DNA of 64,000 nucleotides. It comes from Cololabis saira. Taxonomy: Eukaryota > Chordata > Actinopteri > Beloniformes > Belonidae. Below, in pieces: positions 18,796 to 32,965 of the stretch. Positions within the stretch are counted from its first letter, which is position 1, and every line of letters starts with the position of its first letter. The notes beneath the pieces were generated by a model. That model was not told where the DNA came from. It saw only the letters and a list, made by a program, of their open reading frames with translations, and did not search any database. Location: NCBI RefSeq assembly GCF_033807715.1, contig NC_084597.1, forward strand, positions 5,811,847-5,875,846, in the 5' to 3' direction. Made by a program: the position numbers and the translations under genes.

Positions 18796-20643
18796 TCTTC
18801 CCTTCCTCTCCTTGTTTTCTCTCTCTTCCTTCCTTCCTTCCTTGTTTTCTCCCTTCCTTCCTTCCTTCCTTGTTTTCTCTCTTCCTTCCTTCCTTGTTTT
18901 CTCCCTTCCTTCCTTCTTTCCTTGTTTCCTTCCTTCCTTCATTCCTTCCTTGTTTTCTCCCTTCCTTGTTTTCTCCCTTCCTTCCTTCCTTCCTTCCTTG
19001 TTTTCTCCCTTCCTTCCTTCCTTCCTTGTTTCTCCCTTCCTTCCTTCCTTCTTCCGTTCTTGTTTTCTTCCATCCTTCCTTCCTTCCTTCCTTCCTTGTT
19101 TTCTCTCTTCCTTCCTTCCCTTGTTTTCTCTTCTTCCTTCCTTCCTTGTTTTCTCTCTTCCTTCCTTCCTTCCTTCCTTCCTTCCTTCCTTCGCTCCTTC
19201 CTTCCTTCCTTCCTTCCTTGTTTTCTCCCTTCCTTGTTTTCTCCCTTCCTTCCTTCCTTCCTTCTTTCCTTGTTTTCTCCCTTCCTTCTTCCTTCCTTCC
19301 TTCCTTCCTTCCTTCCTTCCTTCCTTCCTTCCTTCCTTGTTTTCTCCCTTCCTTCCTTCCTTCCTTCCTTCCTTCCTTCCTTCCTTGTTTTCTCCCTTCC
19401 CTTCCTTCCTTCCTTCCTTCCTTCCTTCCTTCCTTTCTTCCTCCGTCCTTGTTTTCTTCCTTCCTTCGTTCCTTCCTTCCTTCCTTCCTTCCTTCCTTCC
19501 TTCCTTCCTTCCTTTTCTTCTCCCTTCCTTCCTTCCTTCCTTCCTTCCTTTCTTCCTTCCTTCCTTGTTTTCTCTCTTCCTTCCTTCCTTCCTTCCTTCC
19601 TTCCTTCCTTCCTTCCTTCCTTGTTCCTTGTTTTCTCCCTTCCTTCTTTCCTTCCTTCCTTCTTTCCTTGTTTTCCTCCCTTCCTTCTTTCCTTCCTTCC
19701 TTCCTTCCTTCCTTGTTTTCTCCTCTTCCTTCCTTCGTTTTCTCCCTTCCTTCCTTCCTTCCTTCCTTCCTTCCTTCCTTCCTTCCTTTCCTTCCTTCCT
19801 TCCTTGTTTTCTCCCTTCCTTCCTTCCTTCCTTCCTTGTTTTCCTCCCTTCCTTCCTTCCTTCTCTTCCTTCCTTCCGTCCTTGTTTTCTTCCTTCCTTC
19901 CTTCCTTCCTTCCTTCCTTCCTTCCTTCCTTCCTTCCTTCCTTCCTTGTTTTCTCCCTTCCTTCCTTCCTTCCTTCCTTTCTCCCTTCCTTCCTTCCTTC
20001 CTTGTTTTCTTCCTTCCTTCCTTCCTTCCTTCCTTCCTTCCTTCCTTGTTTCTCCCTTCCTTCCTTCCTTCCTTCCTTCCTTCCTTCCTTCCTTCCTTCC
20101 TTCCTTCCTTCCTTGTTTTCTCCCTTCCTTCCTTCCTTGTTTCCTCTCCTTCCTTCCTTCCTTCCTTCCTTCCTTCCTTCCTTCCTTCCTTCTTCTTCCT
20201 TCCTTCCTTCCTTCCTTCCTTCCTTCCTTCCCTTCCTCTCAGTCCTTGTTTTCTCCCTTCCTTCCTTCCTTCCTTCCTTCCTTCCTTCCTTCGCTTCCTT
20301 TCCGTCCTTGTTTTCTCCCTCCTTCCTTCCTTCCTTTCCTACTTCCTTCCTTCCTTCCTTCCTTCCTTCCTTGTTTTCTCCTTCCTTCCTTCCTTCCTTC
20401 TGTTTTCTCCCTCCTTCCTTCCTTCCTTCCTTGTTTTCTCCCTTCCTTCCTTCCTTGTTTCCTTCCTTTCCTTCCTTCCTTCACGTACGTTGTGCGTGGA
20501 TTTAACGCAGAACCATAAATCAGTTTTACACAAAAACATCATCAACGGGAATTTATCATTTTTACCGTGAGATGACAAATTCTTATCGTGGGGAATTGTT
20601 TTGACGGTTTATCGTGAGAACGGTAAAATATCGCCCATTCCTA
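18796..20643 (+). mobile_element. MITE-A copy with 1.7-kb CCTT array, 5' end in gap
   Basis: A CCTT array (18,796-20,484), broken some 30 times by TTGTTTTCTCCC, leads into ACGTACGTTGTGCGTGG, AACGCAGAACCATAAATCAG and TCATCAACGGGAATTTATC, and ends ATCGCCCATTCCTA at 20,643. The 3' flank is CTGATCAC; the matching 5' flank should lie in or before the N gap. The 568-762-residue frames across the array are not genes. Confidence 0.85.
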
Positions 20644-21388
20644 CTGATCACAGTGGTTTGACTGGCGCCTCATGCATGTCGTCGGTACAAAAAGTCAGAC
20701 ACAGAAACCTTGAAGTGGCTTTAATGTTAACATTTTCCCTGATATTTATGTCCACTATTAAGTTTTAAAGTGTGTTTGTGGCCTGTTGGACAGAGCCATT
20801 CACAAGTTTTACATCCAATTAAAAGGCTTATATCCAGTTGTTGTTCAACTTTTTACTAGTTCAACATTATTCACATGGGGCAGGAACAATTGTGTGCACA
20901 GTGGGCAGCACCATTTTCTTTTTGTGTGTGTGTTTTCTATGTGAGTTTAACCTTGAGTTAGGTTCACAGGAAAAAAACAACTTTAAAAGTAAGCTGGAAG
21001 TTGAACAGTTATAAAAGGGTGATATGATGGATGCTTAGGGGCAACAGAAAACATGGATTTACCTCAAACTAATGCGCTGCCAAGACATCTCCTGGAGTGT
21101 CAGACATTCCAAAATAAAGGCACAGATACTTGGCTGAGCTGACGACAGCGCTGACATCAAATTAAAGTGTTACTACGATCTTCTGTCTGCATATATATTA
21201 ATGGTTAATACCAAATTTTGGTAAAACCTAAAGCATATGCATTTTAATCTTCTTAATCTCTTAATCTTTTTTTTTTTTAAACATATAAGAGGGATAAGGG
21301 GGTATGGGGGGTGTTTAGGGGTGGCATCTGCTGCACAGTCTGAAATGAGGGAAAACACGACAATTTGCACACAAGTCTTTGAAATCTG
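20644..21388. other. Intronic noncoding stretch
   Basis: No gene recognised. 21,180-21,290 (CTGCATATATATTAATGG, then AAAGCATATGC) is a diverged match to 58,978-59,155, so an unnamed dispersed repeat is present. Confidence 0.45.
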
Positions 21389-21416
21389 TAAGGCAAGGCA
21401 AGTTTATTTATATACG

Positions 21417-24281
21417 TAGACCTGTGTTGAGAAAAATCGATTTTCCGATTCAAAAACTATTCTCATATTAATTCCTAAAAAATCGATTCTTATGTCTAAA
21501 GATCTCAAATTTTTTTTTTTTTTTTTTTTTCTTTCATCATTTTCGCCAGGTGAACTTTAATCCCAGTAGGTCGGACACACAGTTTGTTTATGAGGTGCCG
21601 TGAGGGACATAATTCTGAATTAGTGTTCATAAACACGATATGATAATCCAAAACCTTTTATACACACAGGTGAAATGCTCTTACACATACAACTGGAAAT
21701 GTTCATAAACACAACTGAAAATCTTCTCACACACCAGTGGTGAAATCTTCTCACAGACACACACTGAAAATTTCAGTGTAGAAACGCGAAGTCATTTCAG
21801 TAGAAACGGACGTCATTTCAGTACAAACGGAAGTGGGTTGCTTTAGCGCGATTTTTTTTTTTTCTGGCAGTTATTTTGACTGATTGATATAGCAATATCT
21901 TCTCAGCAGCATACAACAACTCTGACTGAAGCAACAGCTTTACTGAATAATATAGTAGCTTCAGCAGAGACTATAAGGACCCTGTTAGGTGTTACAACTG
22001 CGGGGCTACAGCCCCGCCCCCCCGGTGACTGAGTGCAGGTGTGCTGGATGAGCCGCACATCACGTTTCCCATCACGGCAGCCGCATCATAGCATCCCGCA
22101 ACGGCAACAACTACAGTTTTGAGAGGATGCACACCACGTTATCAAACCCAAAAGTGCTTTCGCACATGGATATATACTGGCAGAAAGCTGCCGCTGCCGC
22201 TGTTCTGTCGATTTCTGCTGCTTCGTCGAAAAATGCTACCACCGCATAAACCGATAGCGTCTGTCTATCGATTTTTGCTACCATATCAGAAAATGCTACT
22301 AATGGTTTTCTACCTTTGTATAGCTACAATTTTACTGTTTTACTCCCTAGCCCACGTCCCTTTTCCCCAAGTGGTCCTTGTCTCTTGCCAGGCCTTCATT
22401 GTAAATAAAAATGTGTTCTTAATGACCTGCCTGGTTAAATAAAGGCCAATAACGGAATGAATATCAAATAAAGCGATAACATAGTTTTTTATTTTTCCAT
22501 TTATCATATAATGTTCACAAAGTGTAATGCAATTCATGTCATGGGTAGTGTATTTTGAAGGATCAAATACTCAACATCCCATATCATCCATGTTAAATCT
22601 ATTTAATGGTAGCATAATTTGATAGTCCAGTAGCATCCTATCAAATAATGCTCCCCGTCACTTAATGCATTCAGGTAAGATACTAATCACCTCACTGCCA
22701 CTGCAGGATGAATGTCAGCATACTTACACCCCCCAATTTATCAATTTTGTGATCACTATTTTTGGAATTGATAATAAGTATAAAATAATAAGAAATAAAA
22801 GTAAAGGCACACAAACAAACAAATTGTCTCAATTTGTCGTTTCAAAAGAAGAGTGCTAAGTTCAGAAAATTACATTTAATAACATAATAACAATAACAAT
22901 AATAAATAAAAGTTAACGAACACAAACAACAACAAAATGCCAATCAGAGTAGTTAGCCACTTTTCTGGCACTTATAATGTGAGACTTTGTCATAGTGGAT
23001 ACATTCAAAATGTGCCCACCCTACTGCAGGACTCGCACTCGCACAAACAAATTAAAGATATACATTCATTTAAATTAATAATACAATAAAAGCACTATGG
23101 CTGGGCAATTAATATAAAAATAATGGAAACCGACATTTAGGAACTTTATTAGACCTTAATGTTGGCTCATGTGAATCAATCATGGCGCAGAACCACAAAG
23201 TAGCATTTCTCAACGGGTAGCACTCAAACAGAACACCGTGATGGGAAAAGTGACGTGAGGCTCATCCAGCAGTCTCTGCTGAAGCTAATATTATTGAGTA
23301 AAGTTCTTTCTTCAGTCAGAGTTGTTGTATGCTGCTGAGAAGATATTGCTATATCAATCAGTCAAAATAACTGCCAGGAAAAAAAAAAAAAAATCGCGCT
23401 AAAACAACCCACTTCCGTTTCTACTGAAATAACGTCTGTTTCTACTGAAATTTTCAGTTGTGTCTGTGAGAGGATTTTCAGTTGTGTTTGTGAGAAGATT
23501 TCACCACTGTGTGTGAGAAGATTTTCAGTTGTGTTTGTGAGAAGATTTTCAGTTGTGTTTTGTGAGAAGATTGTTCACTAGTGTTTGTGAGAGGATTTCA
23601 CCACTGTGTGTGAGAGGAAACATTTTCAACTGTATATATGAGTAGATTTCATTAGTTATGTGGTAAAAGCGTTTCAGTAGTATCTGTGAGCACATTTCAG
23701 TTGTATATGTGAGTGGATACATTTCCAGTTGTATGTATAAGAGCATATTCACCTGTGTGTATGAGAGATTTCACAAGTGAGTGTGAGAGGTTTTCAGTAT
23801 AGCTGTGTAAAAGAGTTGGATTTCATATGTGTTTATGAAACATTTCCAGTTGTATGTGTAAGAGCATTTCACCTGTGTGTATAAAAGGTTTTTGGATTTC
23901 ATATGTGTTTTATGAACAGTAATCTCGACAGAATTATGTCCCTCACGGCACCTCATAGTTTGTGATGACACTTCTGAAAAAATGCCAGGTGCTTCATGGC
24001 AATATGTGTGCGTGGGTGACAGAATAAATTAGATAAGCTAAAATGATTTGTTTACTGCATGAACTGTTGCAATTTCTTTCTTTTTGCACTTTAAATGGAT
24101 ATTGAAAGGCCTGTCTTGAGTTATTTATTTCTTAGTTATTTCACAATAATTATTGGAAAATTATTTTAAATAACACTAAGCCAAATCAATATCGAATCGA
24201 ATCGAATCGTGATAATCGATTCTGAATATTAAGAATTGGAATCGAATCGATTCTTGACATTTGAATCGATACCCAGCCCTA
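21417..24281 (+). mobile_element. hAT MITE family B (TAGGCCTGTGTTG), copy 1, with nested foldback
   Basis: Left part: TAGACCTGTGTTGAGAAAA, TCGATTTTCCGATTC and TTAATTCCTAAAAAATCG. Right part: ATCGAATCGAATCGAATCG, CATTTGAATCGATACCCAG and CCCTA. The complete copies at 32,966-33,671 and 55,646-56,340 show that this is one element of about 0.7 kb into which a 2.4-kb foldback (21,589-23,956) was inserted. Confidence 0.8.
21589..23956. mobile_element. Foldback transposon with long inverted arms, unclassified
   Basis: The 28-bp terminal inverted repeat (ATGAGGTGCCGTGAGGG...) is perfect at both ends. Arms of roughly 0.5-0.7 kb follow, rich in TTTTCAGTTGTG and GTGAGAAGATTTC motifs, with CTACTGAAAT and the ATTGCTATATCAATCAGTC block inverted near 21,890 and 23,350. 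Flanks AGTTTGTT (21,581-21,588) and AGTTTGTG (23,957-23,964) are an 8-bp duplication, 7 of 8 equal. The core carries a LINE-tail-like CCTGGTTAAATAAAGG at 22,429. No transposase frame. 8-bp duplications fit hAT or P-type elements; termini do not decide. Confidence 0.8.
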
Positions 24282-24507
24282 TTATATAGCACAATTCAAC
24301 AGCAATTCAAAGTGCTTTACGTCAACATTAAAAGCGGCAAGACACAATTAAACAGTAAATGACAAATAAAATGAAATAAAAATGATAAGAAAAGAGGTAA
24401 AATAATAAAAAGCACAGTTGTTAAAAAGTAAGGGCAGTAGATCCAGCAGGTTCATCTCATTCTTACAATGGCAAGAATTACGTTTCTAGACGGTCAAAAC
24501 GTACAAG

Positions 24508-24623
24508 CAGCTGGTCCAGTTCAGAGTAGAGATCCAGAAGATCCTCTTGCTACCTAAACCTGATGGTCCAGTCGTCTTAGTCCTGGACCAGCAGGTCAGA
24601 CTAAACCAGATGATGGTCTGGTC
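24508..24623. repeat. Dispersed repeat G, copy 2, first block
   Basis: AGCTGGTCCAGTTCAGAGTAG and ATCCAGAAGATCCTCTTGC match 13,085-13,140. TGGTCCAGTCGTCTTAGTC recurs right of the hAT element at 25,268, so the sequence around the insertion is itself a short tandem repeat. Confidence 0.6.
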
Positions 24624-25268
24624 CAGGGGTCGGCAACCCGCGGCTCTAGAGCCGCATGCGGCTCTTTAGCGCCGCCCTAGTGGCTCCTGGAGCTTTTTCA
24701 AAAATGTCTGACCTTTTTTTCTTTTTTTTCTTCTTTTCTTCTTTTTTTCTTTTATTCTCTTTTCTTCTCAACATTTTGACCTTTTTCTCAACATTTTGAC
24801 TTTTTCTTAACATTTTGACTTTTTTCTCTGCTTTTTTCTCGAGATTGTACTTCAACAATAATCTCTACATTTCGACCTTTCTCAACATTTCGACTTTTTC
24901 TCGAAATTTTTGACTTTTTTCTCGACATTGAGTTTTTTCTCATAGATTGTACTTCACCATTAATCTTGACATTTAGACTTTATCAACATTTCGACTTTTT
25001 TCACAAAATTTTGACTATTTCCTCGACATTTCGACTTTTTTTCTCGAAATTTCAACTTTTTCCTCGACATTTCGACTTTTTTCTCCAAGTGCATAATGAA
25101 AAACACAATCTTCCCAAAGTTATAACCTAATATAGAAACATGCAGCATGTGTTGTCTTCATTCTAAGGCTGATACAAGACTTTCATTTTTTTGCGGCTCC
25201 AGACATATTTATTTTTTGTGTTTTTGGTCCAATATGGCTCTAAAAACATTTTGGGTTGCCGACACCTG
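24624..25268. mobile_element. Nonautonomous hAT element, CAGGGGTCGGCAACCC termini
   Basis: Ends CAGGGGTCGGCAACCCGCGG and AACATTTTGGGTTGCCGACACCTG are inverted, and GGCTCTAGAGCCGCATGCGG follows the left end. Flanks GTCTGGTC and GTCCAGTC agree at 6 of 8 positions. The interior is a run of TTTTTTCTCGACATTTCGAC repeats without coding potential. Confidence 0.8.
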
Positions 25269-25587
25269 GTCCAGTCTTGGTCCTGGACCAGCAGGTCGTG
25301 TGATCTGATGCATCAGCAGGTTCCTCTAACGGAGACAAAGCTCCATCAGGATTTGCTGGTTCCAGTGTTGAGCTCCTGCCTTTAGTTGTTTGTTCAGATC
25401 ATGTGGTTGATTGTGAGATTGTTGCAGCTCCACTCGTGTGTAACTTATCTGGTGATGTGGGGACTGTCGTGTCCTTCACGTGGTCGTGATCTTATTGTTG
25501 ACGTCACGTTTCCTCATATTCTGCACTTCACTGCATCACCAGTGAGTGTCGCCAGCGGACAAAACCTCAGAAAAGTGCGTACGCCAG

Positions 25588-25715
25588 ACATGATGTGTGC
25601 GTGAAAGACCGCAACTTTCTACGTTCAAATCATTCTTTGTGACATTCGACCGTGAGCGTAGAAAGTGGCGTACGCACGTTTTTTGTGCGCCGCACTTTTT
25701 GTACATGAGGCCCCA
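25588..25715. repeat. Dispersed repeat G, second block
   Basis: GACCGTGAGCGTAGAAAGTGG, GTACGCACGTTTTTTGTGCG and TTTTTGTACATGAGGCCCC match 13,149-13,213 closely. The GTACATGAGGCCC end resembles the termini of the element at 57,394-58,555. Confidence 0.6.
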
Positions 25716-25876
25716 GGTCTCTACAAAGTGAATCAGGACTAGGCTACTGCGATTATCTGTCCCCCAAAACTGTGGGGTGAGCATGTACGTGACTGAGCAG
25801 GTGTGTATGTATTGTTTTGCTACGATCTTCACTAACAAGTCAACACAAATACTCCTATTTCGTTGTATAACCAGAG

Positions 25877-26498
25877 TGGGGCTGGGCGATATGGACCAAA
25901 AGTCATATCTCGATATTTTTTAGCTGAATGGCGATACTCGATATATATCGATATTTTTTCTGTGACATAATTGGGGTTTCCCCCAAAGCATTATAGCATA
26001 GCATCTCTGTTAGCTTCATTTTTTCTGAGGCAAACCCTTAAAAAAACAGTCAGTTTTAATACAAAGCCTCGTGCCAAATGTCACACAGGTTCCTTTATTA
26101 ACAGAGGTCTGCACAATATCAAAATGTATAAAACAAATGAAATAAAAATAAACTGCCTGCATATATAGAATAAAAATGCTTCTTGAATAAAATAAAACAA
26201 ATATCCCTTTCCTGCATAACAATTCAATTAAAATACACTGTGCAATTAATACAATGTAGACAGTAACAGGCAGACTTTTCCACTGAGGTTGACAGTTGTG
26301 CAAATAACAAAACATTTGTGCAAATCTCAAATAAAACATTCAAGTCAATTTGTCACAAAATAAGCTATATCAAAATCATAAAAAATGTTTTTTTTTGTTT
26401 TTTGTTTTTAAATCGATATAAACGATATTGTCTCGTACCATATTGCGTTTGAAAATATATCGATAAATATTAAAATCTCGATATATCGCCCAGCCCTA
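25877..26498. mobile_element. hAT MITE family C (GGGCTGGGCGATAT termini)
   Basis: Left end TGGGGCTGGGCGATATGG and right end CGATATATCGCCCAGCCCTA are inverted. AACCAGAG stands on both sides (25,869-25,876 and 26,499-26,506), a perfect 8-bp target duplication. 622 bp, AT-rich, no transposase. Confidence 0.9.
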
Positions 26499-26867
26499 AA
26501 CCAGAGTAAATCATGGGATCAGTACCTCGGATGCAAATTGCGAACCACACGTTTTATGTATGAAAAAAAAAAGTAAATACTGTATCTTTGTGTCATTTGT
26601 TTGAAAATGGTAACATCACTAAGTGTTGTGCATCAAACAGAGCAATATTTTATGGTTTTTGATAGGCTCTATCAAGAACACATGACTATATAAACCACGA
26701 CAAATAGTAATAGGCAGAAAAGCAATGAACCAAAGCAATATGGACACAGTTACATTATGTTTTTTAAATAATTTGAAATAATTCAGAATTAAACTATTTT
26801 CCTTTGAGTTTACATGGAAATAGTAATTCCGAATTGAGGTTTACATGGAACACATGTTTGATCGGCT

Positions 26868-27140
26868 TTATCCAATTCCTCTACAGGTCTGGGGGTTGGG
26901 AAGGTTCTGATTGGATAGGGGGGCGGAAGTTACATCTACCGGAAGAAAAACAAACTTAGCCGCTACAACTTTGAAAAGCTCACAATTTTGATGTTTCCTG
27001 CCATCTGTTCTTTTAATTATTTCCAGGTCCTCCAAGATATTTATTAAATAAATGGTCTCTGCTCTTGACCAGTGTTTACTGCGTGCTGCCATCTTGAAAC
27101 TTTGTTTGGAAAACAAGCCCAGCGTGGAATATAAGGTCAT
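26868..27140 (-). pseudogene. Myb/SANT-like DNA-binding domain fragment
   Basis: The minus strand reads MAARSKHWSRAETIYLINIL, then EDLEIIKRTDGRKHQNCELF and KVVAAK before the sequence becomes noncoding. A W followed by acidic and hydrophobic residues at this spacing is the first helix of the Myb/SANT-like domain in the accessory protein of PIF/Harbinger transposons. Later helices are missing and no nuclease frame was found. Confidence 0.5.
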
Positions 27141-27261
27141 GGAGACAGACGGGCGAGGGAACGAGCAGAAAGAAAGACCGGAATTAATTTAAAGCAGAAT
27201 TATTCTATTCGGATTTAAAATCGGAATAAACCAGCCACTTTCTTCGGAATTAAGTGTTTAC

Positions 27262-28340
<1,079 letters not shown>

Positions 28341-28420
28341 CATTTTAATTCTGAATTAAAGAGGAATTAAACTTCCCATGTAAAGGCACTCAATGTCTCT
28401 TTTTCCCTCTCCTTCAACAG

Positions 28421-28452
28421 TGGGCATTTAGGCATCACAAACACAGAAAAAG
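28421..28452 (+). CDS. Exon-like segment 1, unknown gene
   Basis: A pyrimidine tract CTCTTTTTCCCTCTCCTTCAACAG precedes 32 bp encoding GHLGITNTEK (with one base before and one after), followed by GGTAGTG as donor. Its exit phase fits exon-like segment 2 at 30,121. The segment is short and could be chance; a transcript would be needed. Confidence 0.28.
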
Positions 28453-29100
28453 GTAGTGGGCAAACATCAGGCCTGCCCTGCTCTCACCTCAGTCGTAATG
28501 AGATGACTTTGATATTCCCCAAGCACACGTCACAAGGTACTCGGATTAAAAGCCTTTTATTCACGATGACCTTTCTCTTGCTGTCTTTCCTCTGAGAAAT
28601 CTTCCCTCCTTCTGCTGCCAGCGCAGTGACAGGCCATCCCCACCAAAACAAAAGGCCAAGTGGTCGGTGACACAAAGTCAATACGGGAGACTTGTTGATG
28701 TTTGGACAAATCAGTGTGTAACCCCCGTGTTATTGTTGTTTGTGTATCTAGCTAACGGCTGTCATTAATCACCATCGTTAAGTCATCTACGTACTTTTGA
28801 TCAAACTTTTATCAATTTTTTTTACGTATGTTTTTATGTACAACAAAAAAAATTAATTTATATATAAAAGGTTTTGTCCCCACGAATTAAAATCCCACCA
28901 GATTTGACATTTCTACTCTCTTTTGCTATATTATATATTATATTATAATATTATTATATGGTCTCAAAGCCATAAACGAAACATGGCAAACATGACCATC
29001 TTTTTTAATCAAATTAAACTTTACCAAGCAGCTTCTCCTCCTCCTCATTCATGCCATCTTCTCCAGCCACATTGTGTGATCTGCTTTTTTCTCTCCATAC
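28453..29100. other. Noncoding stretch
   Basis: No gene or element recognised. It ends in ATACAAAT (29,101-29,108), the left target duplication of the next MITE-A. Confidence 0.45.
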
Positions 29101-29108
29101 ATACAAAT

Positions 29109-30063
<955 letters not shown>

Positions 30064-30120
30064 ATACAAATATGCTTATTTAAAAAAAAACAACATATTA
30101 ATCAGGATTGTTTCTTCCAG

Positions 30121-30298
30121 TCTTCCTTGAAAAGACAAAGAGCACATATGACCTTGCAGTTCGGAGACTGCTGATGTTGGCTGCAGATTTAAAGCAGAAA
30201 TCCACAGCCAAAGCCTTCACAGTGGATTTCTTTCAACAGATAGTATCTTTTCGAGGACATGGAGAAAAAAAAAGAAGAAATCTCATAGACTTGACAAG
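30121..30298 (+). CDS. Exon-like segment 2, unknown gene
   Basis: ATTGTTTCTTCCAG precedes 178 bp with one open frame: FLEKTKSTYDLAVRRLLML, AADLKQKSTAKAFTVDFF, QQIVSFRGHGEKKRRNLIDL. It ends ACAAG|GTTAAA. Entry is phase 1 and exit is phase 2; the exit matches segment 3 at 40,849 (ag + t). I do not recognise the protein. The lysine-rich, helical-looking sequence shows no transposon motif. About 10.5 kb of LINE and gypsy sequence separates it from segment 3. Confidence 0.4.
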
Positions 30299-30964
30299 GT
30301 TAAACAAATAGATTTTCACATTAATCCATTTTACATTACAAAAAATAGATACTTCATCAGCTAAAGTCCTGTGATTGACAAGATTCAAGGTGACACGTAC
30401 CTGATTAGGGTCAAGCCTTCTTATTTTGCACCACATGTTGGTCATTTTCACCTTCTTCCTGTTGACACGACCACTCACCCTCAATATGTCATGTCTCTAA
30501 GTGCACATGAAATTGATGGATTTCTATCTTGTATATTTTGACACCTTATATTGCTGCCGCAACAAGATGTTTTTGAATTGAATTGAATTGAAATCTTTAT
30601 TTCGAGCATATTAAATAAAAAGAAAAAAAATTACGCAATTACTTCAGAAAAGAATACAAAGAATACAAATAAACAGTCATTAAACAAATCAAAGGGAAAT
30701 AAACCTTCATGCCCGAAAAGGAGTAGAGGGAAGTCAAAAACGTATACGGTCCTACCCCTTGTTTCTTTTGCAATTTTGCTTAAATACAAAATAAAAATAA
30801 ATATAAATAAATATAACAGCAAACTTTACTTTCTCAAAAAATATACCTGTTATTACATTATAAGAATATTAAAGCACTTCATTGCAATATTATACCTGAG
30901 CATTATAATTAAATTATATAAATAAATGATATACCAGAGCACTTATAAATAATATACCTATACA

Positions 30965-31025
<61 letters not shown>

Positions 31026-31065
31026 ATAATTATTATATATACCATTTTATATACATACATTATGC

Positions 31066-31148
<83 letters not shown>

Positions 31149-31165
31149 TATATATATATATATAT
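30965..31165. repeat. AT microsatellites left of Rex3
   Basis: Two AT runs (30,965-31,017 and 31,071-31,165) flank a 50-bp block (31,019-31,070) that is repeated right of Rex3 at 32,059-32,109. Confidence 0.92.
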
Positions 31166-31169
31166 AGCA

Positions 31170-32058
<889 letters not shown>

Positions 32059-32192
32059 GACACAATAATTATTATATATACCATTTAATATACATACATT
32101 ATGCTGAATTCCCAAACAATCACTATGTCTCCTCTTCCCTGTATTTGGCAAAAATCATTTCTTTGTATTTGCTTTTCAACCTGTAGATGGTT

Positions 32193-32711
32193 TCATTGTT
32201 TCAGCTCCTTACTCAGACTGTTCCATAGCCTTACTCCACTGTTTGAAATGCAACATTTTTTGCTTGTAGTTCTACATGTCTTTAATTTAAAATTAATTGG
32301 TTCCCTTAATTCATATCTCCCCTGTATTTCCTGAAACATTTGCTGTATTTGTCCGGGTAAAGAGTTATTTCTGGCTTTGTATATTATTTGTGCAGTCCTT
32401 AACTCTGCAATATCTAACAATTTAATTATTTTAGATTTAATGAATAATGGATTGGTGTGTTCGAGATAACCGGCATTGTGCATAATTCTGATAGCTCTTT
32501 TTTGGAGAATGAATACTGGTTCCAAAGTACTTTTATATGTATTGCCCCAGACCTCTATGCAGTAATATAAATAAGGTAAAACAATTGAACAGTACAGAGT
32601 GAGGAGTGATTTGCTATGTAGGAAGTGTTTAGCTTTTGCCATTATTGACATGCTTCTAGCTATTTTACTACAGATGTATTTTTGTGTGAGATTTCCAGCA
32701 GATTTTGTCAT
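32193..32711 (-). pseudogene. LINE ORF2 C-terminal region
   Basis: A 172-codon minus-strand frame: SLLTLYCSIVLPYLYYCIEV, WGNTYKSTLEPVFILQKRAI, HTNPLFIKSKIIKLLDIAEL, then GVRLWNSLSKELK. This is the thumb and C-terminus of the CR1/L2/Rex1-group RT of the LINE that spans 30,577-37,705. The start Met is internal; upstream RT residues continue in another frame to the FADD box at 32,952. Confidence 0.85.
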
Positions 32712-32965
32712 TTATTGTCACCCCTAAAAACTAGATTTCCTGTACTCTTTCTACGTCAGCCCCATCTATCTGTATAGACGCCCTGTTATCCATATTCCTA
32801 TTACCAAAAATCATGAATTTTGTCTTGCTTTTATTTAAAGATCATTTATTTTTGTCAAACCAATGTTTTATTTTACTGAATTCAGATGTGACCATTTCCA
32901 AAAGCTGCTGTAGATTCTCACCTGATGCAAAAAAGTTGGTGTCATCGGCAAATAAAAGATTTGAG

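Larger units (their letters stand above)
21389..24505 (-). repeat. LINE-tail repeat T split by a hAT MITE
   Basis: AAGGCAAGGCAAGTTTATTTA stops at about 21,415 and resumes at 24,282 as TTATATAGCACAATTCAAC, AAGTGCTTTACGTCAACATT, ending GGTCAAAACGTAC near 24,505. TTATATAC/TTATATAG on the two sides is a 7-of-8 duplication. The tail was therefore one piece before the nested elements at 21,417-24,281 arrived. Confidence 0.75.

Noticed and set aside
15293..20570. Very long S/F/L/P-rich open frames (up to 762 residues)
   Set aside because: They are translations of CCTT microsatellites in all frames, one even runs through the N gap. No other amino-acid content.
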